Positions 36,749 through 46,581 are shown, numbered from the stretch's first letter. The stretch is 64,000 nt of DNA from Rhizobium sp. Root708 (GCF_001429725.1 NZ_LMHV01000002.1:1-64000), one strand, 5' to 3'. The notes: generated from the sequence alone by a model not told the origin. Numbers and translations are program-made.

Positions 36749-37324
36749 ATGAGCGAAAGTTTGGAAGACCGTATTGCGATATCCGATCTGATGATTGGAT
36801 GGATTCACCGCGACCTTGCCCAATGGGACAATCTTCGACAGCTGTTTCATGACGACGGCGTGATCGAGGTCACATGGTTCGAGGGTAGATTCGACGATTT
36901 CGTGGACGCCTCGATGCGCATGGGGGCGTCCAGTTTTAAGAACAAGCACGTCATCACATCGCCAGTCATAACGTTCAACGGCGGCAAGGCTATTGCTGAA
37001 ACCAATGCCATGATCGTTGGCGAAAACATCGATCTGGGGATAGGCTGCGTCAATCACAACAGATTTTATGACAGGATCGAAAAGCGCCAGGGAGTCTGGA
37101 AAATCGTCAACCGTCAGAGCATCTACGACATGGGGTCGTTCACCTTCCCATCTGGAAACCGCGATATCGATCCGGAGGTCGTCAACCGTTATCCGCGCGA
37201 ATACGCTCCCCTCGGCTATGTGCTCGAAAAAAGCGGCTTTCCCGTAAGACGAGTCTTCGCGACAAAAGGAAGCGATCTCGAAAAATCGATGAAGGCTGAA
37301 GGGATGGAATGGCTTGCTGCCTGA
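36749..37324 (+). CDS. SnoaL/NTF2-like protein
   Basis: A 191-residue protein of the SnoaL_4 type: ISDLMIGWIHRDLAQWDNLRQLFHDDGVIEVTWFEG, SSFKNKHVITSPVITFNGGKAIAE, RFYDRIEKRQGVWKIVNRQSIYD. The fold covers cyclases, dehydratases and ring-hydroxylating dioxygenase beta-like proteins; His and Asp in LFHDDG may be catalytic. It appears alone behind the inverted repeat, with no operon partner. The function cannot be assigned. Confidence 0.75.
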   Translation: MSESLEDRIAISDLMIGWIHRDLAQWDNLRQLFHDDGVIEVTWFEGRFDDFVDASMRMGASSFKNKHVITSPVITFNGGKAIAETNAMIVGENIDLGIGCVNHNRFYDRIEKRQGVWKIVNRQSIYDMGSFTFPSGNRDIDPEVVNRYPREYAPLGYVLEKSGFPVRRVFATKGSDLEKSMKAEGMEWLAA

Positions 37325-37973
37325 CCGGGCGAGCCGAGCGACCTACGCTTAATTTCGTTGGACCACACAAAGTAGTCCCACGGGCCGGACGGCCCTGCCG
37401 CGGCAGGCTCCGTCCCGTCCAAGGAGCAACGGACTATCGGAAGCCGGCTTTCCAGGCCAAGGCCCTGACATTGCCCATCGGCTTCACATGAAGCTAGATC
37501 GAGCCGTCCACCGCTTTCAAGTACGGTTGGTGATCGCCAAGCGGGGTCGGTCTCTTATCGCCGCGACGTGCGTATCTCACACGAAAGTCGCCGCTCATGT
37601 CTTCCTGGAGCCCGGTAAGGCGCAGGCGGCACGCCTCCACAGCAGCCTGCGTTCGGTCGGCATGCTGCCCTCATTTGAACGGGAGCAGCCAATCCCCCAC
37701 TCGCTCGTCGAACAACCAGCAGAAAGATCGCACGGATCGAACGCGGTGCCATCCATCAAAGAGCATGCTTGATGCTACGACTGCGTAGGTCTCGCGACGG
37801 TTCAAGCAAAGATCCTCGCCTTGCTTGATGCCATCGCGTATTTGCGCGATACCTGCAGGCAGTATGTAAATAACCCGCACAAATTGGGCGCGGCGGTGAG
37901 CCGGACCGAGTACCTGTTTCGAGGAATTTCGCAATTGAAGACGTCGCGGCGGCTTTCCATATCCGGCATCCCG
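37325..37973. other. 649-base gap with a hairpin, no gene recognised
   Basis: At 37387-37415, GGACGG...CCTGCCG/CGGCAGG...CCGTCC forms a long stem around a perfect 14-base core, about 60 bases after the SnoaL-like stop; it is probably its terminator. The rest holds short open frames without recognisable protein pattern. The right end should hold the ROK gene promoter. Confidence 0.45.
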
Positions 37974-39011
37974 ATGAGCCGCATTCCTGCCGACAATCGT
38001 CCCGGCATCAGTCCGGCCGATATCGCCGATCACAATTCCCGCACGACGCTCGGACTGTTGCGCAGGTTCGGACCACTGACGCGCCAAGAGCTTGCCAAGC
38101 ACCTCGGGTTGACCGAGCCTGCGATCACTGGCATCACCCAGCGGCTAGCGGATGCTGGCTTTGTAATGGGCCGCAAGCGTATCACATCGACACGTTACAC
38201 CGCCGCCGAATTCGCACTCTGTCCCGACGCAGCCTTTTCGTTGGGTCTCCGCCTGGGCGCAGACGGCTGCGAAATCATTATGCTTGATCTTGCATGTTCC
38301 ATCGTGCGCCAAGAGCACGTGACACGCCTGGACATGATCGCGGACGCGGTCGCCGACATGATCTCCAACGCTCGGGTAACGGCCAGCCTGGTCGGTTGCG
38401 GGATCGCCTTGTCGCCGGAGACTGTTTCGGCGCGCTCTGCCATCGAGGCGGCCATCGGTCGGCCGCTTGGTCCACTGTTCTTCCTAGAAGACAGCGAGGC
38501 AGCAATCAACGCGGAGCGTATGCTCGGAATCGGCGATGTGGAAGGCGGCCTTGTCACAATCCTGATCGACGATACGGTTCGCGCCGGCCTCTTCATCGGC
38601 GGGCGCCCGTTTCACGGCATGCACGGACAAGCCGGTCAAATCGGCGAGATGCGGTCCGGCATTGACGGCGCAAGTCTGAACGAGATGGCGACGCTACCAT
38701 CGCTGCAGCGACATCTCGCGCGAGCGACATCCGCCAACGGCTGGTTGGAGATTGCCGCGCGTCATCTACACGAAGCGGTTCTGGCAATCTCCGGCTTCAT
38801 CGCTCCCGGCGCCATCCTCATCGGCGGGTCCCTGCCCGATGACATTCTAGCGTCGGTGATATCGCGCATGGCGCGCGAGCGGGAAGAGAAAATCCGCGAT
38901 CTGGTGATCGCCCCCTGGATCCCGGCAGTGCAACCGGCAACCCATCCGAAAGATGGCGTGGCCCTGGGTGCTGCCCTTCGACCTTTCACCGAGACGTTGT
39001 TTCCGGCCTGA
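37974..39011 (+). CDS. ROK-family transcriptional regulator
   Basis: About 345 residues: N-terminal winged helix (RTTLGLLRRFGPLTRQELAK, then GLTEPAITGITQRL) and a ROK sugar-kinase-like domain (SLGLRLGADGCEIIMLDL; LVTILIDDTVRAGLFIGGRPFHG; GQIGEMR). The usual DxGxT phosphate loop and CxCG zinc motif of active kinases are not seen, so it is a sugar-responsive regulator, not a kinase. Start is uncertain: ATG 37974 or TTG 37935, which has GAGGAA nine bases upstream. It ends five bases from the convergent ROK gene. Confidence 0.82.
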   Translation: MSRIPADNRPGISPADIADHNSRTTLGLLRRFGPLTRQELAKHLGLTEPAITGITQRLADAGFVMGRKRITSTRYTAAEFALCPDAAFSLGLRLGADGCEIIMLDLACSIVRQEHVTRLDMIADAVADMISNARVTASLVGCGIALSPETVSARSAIEAAIGRPLGPLFFLEDSEAAINAERMLGIGDVEGGLVTILIDDTVRAGLFIGGRPFHGMHGQAGQIGEMRSGIDGASLNEMATLPSLQRHLARATSANGWLEIAARHLHEAVLAISGFIAPGAILIGGSLPDDILASVISRMAREREEKIRDLVIAPWIPAVQPATHPKDGVALGAALRPFTETLFPA

Positions 39012-39016
39012 CGACG

Positions 39017-40243
39017 TCAGTCGGTCGCAGGCCACCGTTCAGGGCTGTTCGCGAGACCACCGATCGGATTGCGGAACCGCTGCGCCGGTTCGGCCGATGG
39101 AAGGCCGAGACGATGCGCCAGCGGAATGGCCGCGGCGCCGAGTGCCGCAGCATCCTCCGAGCCGGCCGCGCGATGCAGCGACGGCGCCTTGGCGCCGAGG
39201 CGGCCGATCTCCTCGTGAACGTAGAGCAGCAGCTCGTCGATGATCCGGACAGGGAAGCGGCCGCCGATGAGGACACCCTCGGGATCGACGATCATGCCGA
39301 TATGAACGATCGCCTGGGCGATCTTGACGCTGACCTTGCGCAGCCATGCGCTGACGATCGCGCGCCCTGTCGCATCGAGCGCCAGGAGGTCGGCCGGTGT
39401 GGACGCCTCGACGCCATTGCGCTTCAGGTGGTCGAGCAGGATGAAGAGCGAGAACATTTCGCCGAGCGGCTGCGTGCTACCGGCAAACGGCCCGTCGTCG
39501 AACAGTACCGGCAGCCAGCCGATTTCGCCGCCGATCCCGCTGGCGCCCTTGTGGCGGATGCCATCGATCACAAGACTGCCACCCAGGCAGGCGTTCGCCA
39601 GGATGTAGAAGAAACTACCGATCTCGGTGCCAAGCCCGTATTCGATCTCCCCCAAAGCCGCCGCGTTGGCGTCATTGTCGATGAACACCGGGTGATCGGA
39701 GATCGCCTCCAGCGCGCCGCGTACGTCATAGCCGCTCCAGCGCCGGTATTCCGGCGGAAAGCCGATAACTGGCACTTCGCCGAGCCAATCAGGGATGGCG
39801 AGGCCGATGCCGGCCAGCCGGCTCTCCTCGATGATCTTGCGCCGCCGGAACGAAGACAGCGCATCGGCCATCAGTGCCGCGAAATCATTCGGCAGCAGAA
39901 ACCGCGCCTCGTGGTGAATGCGACCGCGCACTGTGCCGGCAGCATCGACGGCGACGATGGTGAGGTGGTCGCGGTCGATATTGGCGCCGATCGAAAACAC
40001 GCCCTCCGGATCGATCTCCAGCTCGATTGCCGGCTGCCCGCGCAACCCATGCCTGCGCCGCGCCTCCATGACGAGGCCCTCGTCGAGCAGGCGCTCGACG
40101 ATCCGCGTCACGGCCTGCTTGGTCAGCCGCGATCGCGCCGCGAGCTCGGTGCGCGAAATTGGCCCGCCGCGATGGATCGCGCTCAGGATCATGGCCCGAT
40201 TGGCCGCCGCCGCCTGCTCAGGATTGGAGCCCGAAACCTGCAA
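39017..40243 (-). CDS. ROK-family regulator of the mannosidase/ABC operon
   Basis: A 408-residue protein: HTH (ISRTELAARSRLTKQAVTRIV) and a full ROK domain (VFIDNDANAAALGEIEYGLG; GGSLVIDGIRHKGASGIGGEIGW). DNDANAAA is the usual sugar-contact motif. It is the last gene after the GH38 mannosidase in the same orientation, so it probably responds to a mannose-containing sugar and controls the importer operon. A candidate operator (GACTAAGTCA) lies upstream at 40300. Confidence 0.87.
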   Translation of the reverse strand: MQVSGSNPEQAAAANRAMILSAIHRGGPISRTELAARSRLTKQAVTRIVERLLDEGLVMEARRRHGLRGQPAIELEIDPEGVFSIGANIDRDHLTIVAVDAAGTVRGRIHHEARFLLPNDFAALMADALSSFRRRKIIEESRLAGIGLAIPDWLGEVPVIGFPPEYRRWSGYDVRGALEAISDHPVFIDNDANAAALGEIEYGLGTEIGSFFYILANACLGGSLVIDGIRHKGASGIGGEIGWLPVLFDDGPFAGSTQPLGEMFSLFILLDHLKRNGVEASTPADLLALDATGRAIVSAWLRKVSVKIAQAIVHIGMIVDPEGVLIGGRFPVRIIDELLLYVHEEIGRLGAKAPSLHRAAGSEDAAALGAAAIPLAHRLGLPSAEPAQRFRNPIGGLANSPERWPATD

Positions 40244-40299
40244 CTTCCATCTTCTCCTTGCCTGTGTCCGGCATGTTGAACTGCCACAAGATCTATCGA

Positions 40300-40320
40300 G
40301 ACTAAGTCATTGTGTCACAA
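40300..40320. promoter_or_regulatory. candidate ROK operator upstream of the ROK gene
   Basis: GACTAAGTC (40300-40308) is an odd palindrome (GACT-A-AGTC) followed by ATTGTGTCACAA. A near copy, GATTAAGTCAC followed by TTTTGTGTCAAG, is at 46659-46685 upstream of the sugar-binding-protein gene. Two related sites at the two promoters of one regulon suggest autoregulation plus operon control. Confidence 0.4.
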
Positions 40321-40375
40321 ACGGAAAGAGCCCAGCCACTCCATGACCGGGCTCCGACCATTCGTTGACTTCGAC

Positions 40376-43300
40376 TTATCGCGAAATACGCCAGCTCTTC
40401 ACCTGGAACGGCATCAACCCCTCGACCGGCACATCGCGCATCGGCTCTTCCAGAATGCTCACCGTTCCCTCGTTGCGCCATCCCTGCGGCAGCGTCAGGC
40501 CGAAAGCGCCGCGGCGGCCTGCTGGCTCGTAAACGCGCAGGATCAGGCCATCACCATCCTCGCAAGGCTTGATAGCCGAAAGCGCCGCGTCGATACCTTC
40601 AGCCTTGATTGGCTGCCACGTCCCGACCGCGCGGTCGGACACGGCCATCGCCAGCAGTGGCTGGTTGAGGTCGTCGGCCTCCTCGCGCACACCGCCCTCG
40701 TACCACGAGCCCTCATGCGGCATCAGAGAGTAGGTGAAGCTCTGCAACCCCTCATCGGCCAGCGGGTCCGGGTAGATGGGCGAGCGTAACAGCGAGAGGC
40801 CAAGCACGTTGCCCCGGATGCTATGGCCGTATTTCGCGTCGTTGAGGATCGCGACGCCGAAGCCCGGCTCCGAGAGATCGGCGAAGCGATGCGCCGGCGC
40901 CTCGAACATCGCCGCGTCCCACGACGTGTTCGAGTGCGTGGGCCGCTCGACGACGCCATAGGCGCATTCGCAGGTGGCGCGCGCATTGCGTACGGCAACA
41001 TCAGTCAGCGTGCGCAAGAAGGCACGGCGATCGTGCCAGTCGAGCTCGGTCTGGATATCCAATCGACGGGCATTGGCGCCGAGCGACAGGATCTGCGTGA
41101 TGCGCGAGTGGCGCCAGGTGCGCACGATCTTGATCGCGGCGCGGTGCGCCGTGTTTTCGATCAGCTCGATGCTATCAAGCGCAGTGATCTCCTCGCCACG
41201 CGCGGCGTAATCCTCCTCGACGTCCCAGGCGTCCCAATTGCGCGGCTTGTCCGCCGGGTAGACGAACAGCCGGTTGCCGGCGCCTTCGAGCGGCTCGCGG
41301 CCGCTTGGCTTGTGCAGGATGCTCGCAATCGAGCCGTCCTTGGCCAGCGTCACCTTCAGCGTTTCGTTCTCGAGGTGGCTGTTGCTCGCCGAAAGGCCCG
41401 GCTGCGCCTTCAGCGAGGCGATGTCGATGACGGCGATGGCGAGCGGCGCGATGCTGTCGCGCGACGAGACGTGGCTGCCATCGGCCAACGTCAGCCTGAT
41501 GGGCCGTTCGTCAAGCGACGGATTGACCACCAGCACGTTGCTGCCGCTTCCAGACGGCAACTGTTTGGCGATAGCCGCGAGCGCACTTGCCTGCGCGGCC
41601 TGGCCGTCGGCGATCACGCCGTCGAGTTCTTCAGCGCTGTCGGCATAGACCTCGGCGATCGAGGAGCCCGGCAGAATGTCGTGGAACTCGTTCTTCAGGA
41701 CGACGCGCCATTCGCTCTCCAGCGAGGCCGGCTTCTCGCCGCCCATGAGATGCGCCAGCCCGGCAAGGGTTTCCGCGGTGATCAGGCTGCGTTCGGCCTT
41801 GCGGTGCAGGCGCTTGACGACGCTCTGGCTGGTTAGCGTCGCGCGGTGCAGCTCGAGATAGATCTCGCCCTGCCACGTCGTGAGCTCCCTTTCGGCGGCA
41901 CTCTTGTGCGCCCCCTCGAAAAAGTCGTGCACCTTCGTCCAGCGCGCGGCTGGCAGTGCCGGGAAGGCGCGCAGCTGCTCCTCGCGTGCGATCATCTCCG
42001 GCGTCACGCCGCCGCCGCCATCACCGTAGCCGACGGCCAGAAGCGTCGTCTCGTGCTTGTCCTTCTGCTGGAAGTTCCGCCAGGTGGGCACGAAGCAATC
42101 CGGCTGCACGAAGCCGTTATAGCCATGCATCGGATTGTCGAAGGTGTGGGTGAGCACCCGGCTGCCGTCGAGGCCCTCCCACCAGAAGAGGTCGGTGGGG
42201 AATTTGTTGGTCTCCGACCAGTTCACCTTGATCGTGAAGAAGCTCTTCATCCCACCCTGGCGCAGCAGCTGAGGCAGGGCGCCGGAGAAGCCGAAGCAAT
42301 CCGGCAGCCAGCAGACGCTGTGGCGAACGCCGAAGGTCTTTTCGAAGTAGCGCTGGCCGTAGAGGATCTGCCGGCTGAGGCTCTCGCCCGTGGGCATGTT
42401 GGTGTCGGGCTCGACCCACATGCCGCCGAGCGTTTCCCACTGCCCTTCCTTCACGCGCTCGACGATGCGCTTCAGAAGTTCGGGATCGTCTTCGGCGATC
42501 TGGTTGTAATAATGCGCCGTCGACTGGTTGAAGCGGAAGTCGGACGACTGCTCCATCAGCGAGAGCGCCGTGTGGAAGGTGCGGCGCATTTTGCGACGGG
42601 TTTCGCGGTAAGGCCACAGCCAGGCAAGGTCGATATGCGCGTGACCGGTCAGGGCGATCTCGCCCTGCGGCGGGAAGCGTTCGCGCAGCTGTTTCAGTTC
42701 CTTGATCAGCGTGTCGTAAGCCGTAACCACGCTGGCGCGCTGCCCCTGGTTGAGGCCGTCGGGGGCGCTTTCGAGCTCGGGCAGTTGCCAGATTTTCTGC
42801 TGGCCGGTCGATGGCGCTATGCGCGCGATATAGGCTGCTGTCGATGACGGCCAGTCGAGGCCGCGCATGGCAGCCTCGGCAATGTCAAGCAAATGCGGAA
42901 TGACCTCATGTCCCTCCAACGTGTCGATCGCCTCGGAGATCTGGCGCAGGAGCAGCCACAGCCGGTCGACCGGCCCGTCGAGCCACAAAAGGTTCGCCCG
43001 CTCGAGCCTTGGTGCGCGGACGGGTTCGCCGAACGGCAGGCGCGCGACCGTTTCCGAGGAGATGGCGATCCGGCGCGACGTCAGGCGGAATTCCTGGTGA
43101 TAGGGGTCGAGCCCAAGTCGCGTTTCGTTTCCGGCCTCGTCGGTGATGGTGATCAGGCTCTCGCCGCCAAGGTTGAGGCTGAGCCGGGCTTCCTCGACCG
43201 GCCAATGTTCCGGCAGGCGTGCCGAGGCGGCGAAGCTGACCGTACCATCCTTGCGCGGCCATGCGCCGCCGATCGCGATCGGTTCGCCGTCGAAGGTCCA

Positions 43301-43396
43301 ATCGACGATCTGAACGGTTTCACGGGCGCGCCAGTGTTCGAGTTCCGACATGCGGACGCGGATGCGGTCGAGGCGTTGGGCAAGCGTAAGCGACAT
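40376..43396 (-). CDS. GH38 alpha-mannosidase
   Basis: A 1006-residue glycoside hydrolase of family 38. The metal/catalytic segment GHAHIDLAWLWPYRETRRK is at 251-269, the second metal and nucleophile segment CWLPDCFGFSGALPQLL contains nucleophile Asp366, and TNKFPTDLFWW follows. The C-terminal beta domains (NETLKVTLAKDGSIASILHK; FTYSLMPHEGSW) are complete. It hydrolyses alpha-mannosides; with no signal peptide it acts in the cytosol on imported oligosaccharides. AGGA is seven bases before the ATG at 43396. It follows the sugar permease genes in one operon. Confidence 0.92.
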   Translation of the reverse strand: MSLTLAQRLDRIRVRMSELEHWRARETVQIVDWTFDGEPIAIGGAWPRKDGTVSFAASARLPEHWPVEEARLSLNLGGESLITITDEAGNETRLGLDPYHQEFRLTSRRIAISSETVARLPFGEPVRAPRLERANLLWLDGPVDRLWLLLRQISEAIDTLEGHEVIPHLLDIAEAAMRGLDWPSSTAAYIARIAPSTGQQKIWQLPELESAPDGLNQGQRASVVTAYDTLIKELKQLRERFPPQGEIALTGHAHIDLAWLWPYRETRRKMRRTFHTALSLMEQSSDFRFNQSTAHYYNQIAEDDPELLKRIVERVKEGQWETLGGMWVEPDTNMPTGESLSRQILYGQRYFEKTFGVRHSVCWLPDCFGFSGALPQLLRQGGMKSFFTIKVNWSETNKFPTDLFWWEGLDGSRVLTHTFDNPMHGYNGFVQPDCFVPTWRNFQQKDKHETTLLAVGYGDGGGGVTPEMIAREEQLRAFPALPAARWTKVHDFFEGAHKSAAERELTTWQGEIYLELHRATLTSQSVVKRLHRKAERSLITAETLAGLAHLMGGEKPASLESEWRVVLKNEFHDILPGSSIAEVYADSAEELDGVIADGQAAQASALAAIAKQLPSGSGSNVLVVNPSLDERPIRLTLADGSHVSSRDSIAPLAIAVIDIASLKAQPGLSASNSHLENETLKVTLAKDGSIASILHKPSGREPLEGAGNRLFVYPADKPRNWDAWDVEEDYAARGEEITALDSIELIENTAHRAAIKIVRTWRHSRITQILSLGANARRLDIQTELDWHDRRAFLRTLTDVAVRNARATCECAYGVVERPTHSNTSWDAAMFEAPAHRFADLSEPGFGVAILNDAKYGHSIRGNVLGLSLLRSPIYPDPLADEGLQSFTYSLMPHEGSWYEGGVREEADDLNQPLLAMAVSDRAVGTWQPIKAEGIDAALSAIKPCEDGDGLILRVYEPAGRRGAFGLTLPQGWRNEGTVSILEEPMRDVPVEGLMPFQVKSWRISR

Positions 43397-43422
43397 GATC
43401 ATATCCTGAGGTTTGAAAGATA

Positions 43423-44265
43423 TCAGCCCTTGACGGCACCGGCCGTCATGGCGCCGAGAATGAGGCGTTGGAGCGAAAGAAATGCGACGATGGCGGGCAC
43501 GACAGACACGAGGCAGGCGGCCGCCAGCAGCTGGATGGAACTATCGTTCTGGGTTCCGGCATATTGGAAGATGCCGACGCCGATCGGCATCAGCGCTTCC
43601 TTGCTGATCAGCAGGAAGGGCACCAGGAATTGCGACCAGCCAGCGATGACGGAAATGATGAAGGCGGAGGCGATCCCCGGCGTCGAGAGCGGCAGAATGA
43701 TCCGCCAGAAGACGCCGAAATGGCTGCACCCGTCGATCAGCGCCGCTTCGTCCAGGCTGCGCGGAATGCCGTCGATGAAGCCCTTGAGTATCCACGTCAC
43801 CATCGGCACGGCAAGCGCGATATAGACCATCGTCGCGCCGAAATGGCTGTCGGTGAGGCCGATCTTCGCCATGTAGCGGTAGAGCGGCACCATGATGACG
43901 AGCGGCGAGATCATCTGGAATGCAAGCAACACCATCATCCACGGCCCCTTGCCGCGGAAAGGAAAGCGCGAGAAGGCGTAAGCCGCCGGCAATGCCACGA
44001 TCAGGCAGCCGATCGCGCTGGAGGCCGACAAGATGAGCGCGTTCCACAGATAGCCCGCAAATTTGTCGGAAGAGAGAATAGCGATGAAATTGTCGAGCGT
44101 CGGCGACTTGGGGATCAGCCTGGAGACGCCGAGAAACACCTCCTTGCGGGTACGCAGCGCCAGCGACAGCAGCCAGACCAGCGGCCAGGCGAAGAAGAGG
44201 AAGGTGATCAGCATGAAGAGATAGCTGAAGAGATCTCCAATGCGTTCCTGTCTCGAATTGATCAT
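43423..44265 (-). CDS. sugar ABC permease, MalG-like
   Basis: A 280-residue carbohydrate ABC permease with six helices and the EAA loop LDEAALIDGCSHFGVFWRIILPLSTPGI (about 180-210). It pairs with the MalF-like subunit, which its gene overlaps by ATGA. It is in the CUT1 group that imports oligosaccharides. Confidence 0.92.
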   Translation of the reverse strand: MINSRQERIGDLFSYLFMLITFLFFAWPLVWLLSLALRTRKEVFLGVSRLIPKSPTLDNFIAILSSDKFAGYLWNALILSASSAIGCLIVALPAAYAFSRFPFRGKGPWMMVLLAFQMISPLVIMVPLYRYMAKIGLTDSHFGATMVYIALAVPMVTWILKGFIDGIPRSLDEAALIDGCSHFGVFWRIILPLSTPGIASAFIISVIAGWSQFLVPFLLISKEALMPIGVGIFQYAGTQNDSSIQLLAAACLVSVVPAIVAFLSLQRLILGAMTAGAVKG

Positions 44266-45194
44266 ACTGGTTCTCCCTTCGGCAGGAAGCGGGCATAGAC
44301 GAGCGCTAGGCTGAGGCTGATGACAAGCATCAGGATCGACAGCACCGCGCCGGCCGCCAGATCATAATTCCTGAAGACGACGTTGAACGTATAGAGCGAA
44401 AGAACCTCGGTCGCCCGGCCTGGGCCGCCACCGGTCAGCGAGATGATCGCATCGAAGGTGTTCAGCGTCTGGATGGTGATCAGGATCATGTTGACGAGGA
44501 TCGCCGCGCGCAACTGCGGCAGGGTGATGTAGATCATCCGCTGCCAGGGATTGGCGCCGTCCATTTCCGCCGCTTCGTAGAGCTCCGGATCGATCGCCTT
44601 GATGGCGGCATACATGACCACCATCGAAAACGCCGTTCCGCGCCAGACGTTGGAGATGACGACCGACCACATGACCATGTTCGGGTCGGACAGCCATTGA
44701 ACGGGGGCGGCGCCGAGCATCCTGAGCAGGCTGTTGAGACCGCCGAAGGGCGCCTCGTTGAACAGCATCTTCCAGATGATGCCGCCGGCAATCCCCGGGA
44801 CCACCCAGGCGACAAGCGCCGTGGTGCGCACGATGGTCGAGCCGAACAGGCCACGCTTTTCGCTACGCACGACGACTTGGGCGATGAACAGCCCGAGCAC
44901 TTGTTGAGCAATGACGCTGGACCCGGTGAAGACGAGCGTCACCCAGAGGATCTGCAGCAGCTCAGGCTTCGAAAGCGTGTTGACGATCGTCCGCAGCGTA
45001 TATTCCTCGTCGTTGCCGACGATCGATATGTTGGTGAAGGCGAAGCGGAAGACGTCGATCAGCGGGTAGAGATAGAAGACCCCGAGGACCAGGATCAGCG
45101 GCATCAGCCAGGGCGCGGGGGAAGGATAGAATTTTCGCGCGGCAAGCCTGCTTCCGGTAGGCGCAGTCTCGGCCGCAATGCTGAGATTGGTCAT
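44262..45194 (-). CDS. sugar ABC permease, MalF-like
   Basis: A 310-residue CUT1 permease subunit. Six helices follow a cytosolic N-terminus (to about 25), and the EAA loop reads LYEAAEMDGANPWQRMIYITLPQLRA. Forms a heterodimer with the MalG-like subunit encoded by the overlapping next gene. A strong stem-loop separates it from the binding-protein gene upstream. Confidence 0.92.
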   Translation of the reverse strand: MTNLSIAAETAPTGSRLAARKFYPSPAPWLMPLILVLGVFYLYPLIDVFRFAFTNISIVGNDEEYTLRTIVNTLSKPELLQILWVTLVFTGSSVIAQQVLGLFIAQVVVRSEKRGLFGSTIVRTTALVAWVVPGIAGGIIWKMLFNEAPFGGLNSLLRMLGAAPVQWLSDPNMVMWSVVISNVWRGTAFSMVVMYAAIKAIDPELYEAAEMDGANPWQRMIYITLPQLRAAILVNMILITIQTLNTFDAIISLTGGGPGRATEVLSLYTFNVVFRNYDLAAGAVLSILMLVISLSLALVYARFLPKGEPV

Positions 45195-45235
45195 CGATCC
45201 GTCCGGTTATGTGTCATTGAGGTCAGGCAGTCGGT

Positions 45236-45272
45236 ATCGGTGGCGCGGGTGAGGTTACCCCGCGCCACCGAT
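45236..45272 (-). other. intercistronic stem-loop between binding-protein and permease genes
   Basis: ATCGGTGGCGCGGG (45236-45249) pairs perfectly with CCCGCGCCACCGAT (45259-45272), a 14-base stem with a 9-base loop, seven bases past the binding-protein stop. No T-run. It can protect the upstream mRNA from 3' exonucleases and raise binding-protein levels over permease levels, as known for malE-malF. Confidence 0.65.
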
Positions 45273-45279
45273 CATCAGC

Positions 45280-46581
45280 TCAGCTCCGTTTGAAGGCGCT
45301 GAGCGAGGCGGTGAAAGCCTCGTCGACGGCGGCTTCCGTCGCCTGGGTGCCTGTTAGCACCTTGCCCATCATGATCTGGATCTGGTTGGATATTTCGGGA
45401 TAGACGGCAGCCCCCGGCCGCGCCTGCCCGACCTTCAGGGCTTCGGCGAAGGTCTTGTTTGCCGGTGTCGAGAAGACCTCGTACTTGTCATAGAGATCGG
45501 CGCGTGTCGGCAGCTGTTCCTGAAGCGCATTGGCCGGCCCCATATAGACTTCGCGGGCAAGGTCGGCGCAGACCTTGACCTTGACGGCATCCTTGCTGAA
45601 GGCCGCGACGGTCCAGCCGCCGGTGCCGGTCGAGCGTTCATTGGCGGTCGGGCCGGGAAGCGGCGAGAAGGTCCATTTGGCGAACTCCTCCGGCTCGAGC
45701 GCCGCCTTCAGCTGCGCATACTGCCAGTTGCCGCCCACAAAGAGCGCGGTGGTTCCCGCTGTAGCGGCAGCGTTGAAGTCGTCGTAGTTCCCGATGGTGG
45801 CGACGCGCTTGGGGGCTGCGCCCGATTCCACGAGGCCACGATAGTAGTTTACCGCCTTGATGAACTTCTCGCGGTTGTCGCCCTCGCCAAAGATCGGCTT
45901 GCCCTGATCATCGACCAGCTTTCCACCCTGGCCCCAGAAATTGGCGAGCCAGTCGAAGGTCGTGCCCTCGTAACGTCCGCCGTTGAAGAGGATACCCTCC
46001 ATGCCTTCGTCGACGGAATGCAGCGCGGCCTTCTTCAGGTCGTCCCAGGTCTGAGGCGCGTCGGGTACGATCTCCTTGTTGCGGTAGAGTACGCGTAGAT
46101 CTGTCGACCACCACCAAGCATAGATGTTGCCGTCATCACCGGTGATCCCCTCGCGGATGAAGGGAAACAGCTGGCCGATCTCTTCCTTGCTGAAGTAGGG
46201 CGAGAAGGATTGCAGCACGCCGGATTTCTTGAAGAGCGGCAGCACGAAGGAATCGACCGCGGCGCAATCGGGCGCCGAACCCGACTTCGCCTGCTCGAGC
46301 ATGCGCGCCTGCTCCTGGCCGATATCGCCCGACATCATCTGCAATTCGATCTGCCAGTCAGGGCGCTTGGCGATGAAATCGTTGAAGAGCTTGCTGTAGC
46401 CCTCGGCATAAACAGGCTCGTTGTTGCGCGGGCCGTCGGTGGTCATGCGGAAAATGAGCTTGTTTGGCGCGTCGGCCTTGCCGACGATGTCGCCCGTGAT
46501 CAGATCCTGAGCCGCCGCGATAACAGGCGCGGCCAGGAACGAACCCGCCAGAAGGGCGAGCATGATTGCCTTTTTCTTCAC
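45280..46581 (-). CDS. sugar ABC substrate-binding protein
   Basis: A 433-residue solute-binding protein of family 1. The signal peptide is MKKKAIMLALLAGSFLAAPV with cleavage near IAAAQ. The mature part has the UgpB/MalE-like features (FRMTTDGPRNNEPVYAEGYSKLF; SGDIGQEQARMLEQAKSGSAPDCAAVDSF; PLPGPTANERSTGTGGW). It binds an oligosaccharide in the periplasm. It is the first gene of the operon; no ATPase gene (MsmK/UgpC type) is present, so a shared ATPase encoded elsewhere must energise the importer. Confidence 0.92.
   Translation of the reverse strand: MKKKAIMLALLAGSFLAAPVIAAAQDLITGDIVGKADAPNKLIFRMTTDGPRNNEPVYAEGYSKLFNDFIAKRPDWQIELQMMSGDIGQEQARMLEQAKSGSAPDCAAVDSFVLPLFKKSGVLQSFSPYFSKEEIGQLFPFIREGITGDDGNIYAWWWSTDLRVLYRNKEIVPDAPQTWDDLKKAALHSVDEGMEGILFNGGRYEGTTFDWLANFWGQGGKLVDDQGKPIFGEGDNREKFIKAVNYYRGLVESGAAPKRVATIGNYDDFNAAATAGTTALFVGGNWQYAQLKAALEPEEFAKWTFSPLPGPTANERSTGTGGWTVAAFSKDAVKVKVCADLAREVYMGPANALQEQLPTRADLYDKYEVFSTPANKTFAEALKVGQARPGAAVYPEISNQIQIMMGKVLTGTQATEAAVDEAFTASLSAFKRS

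Noticed and set aside
39113..40279. 388-codon open frame on the + strand
   Set aside because: Antisense to the ROK gene, which has a clear HTH and DNDANAAA motif.
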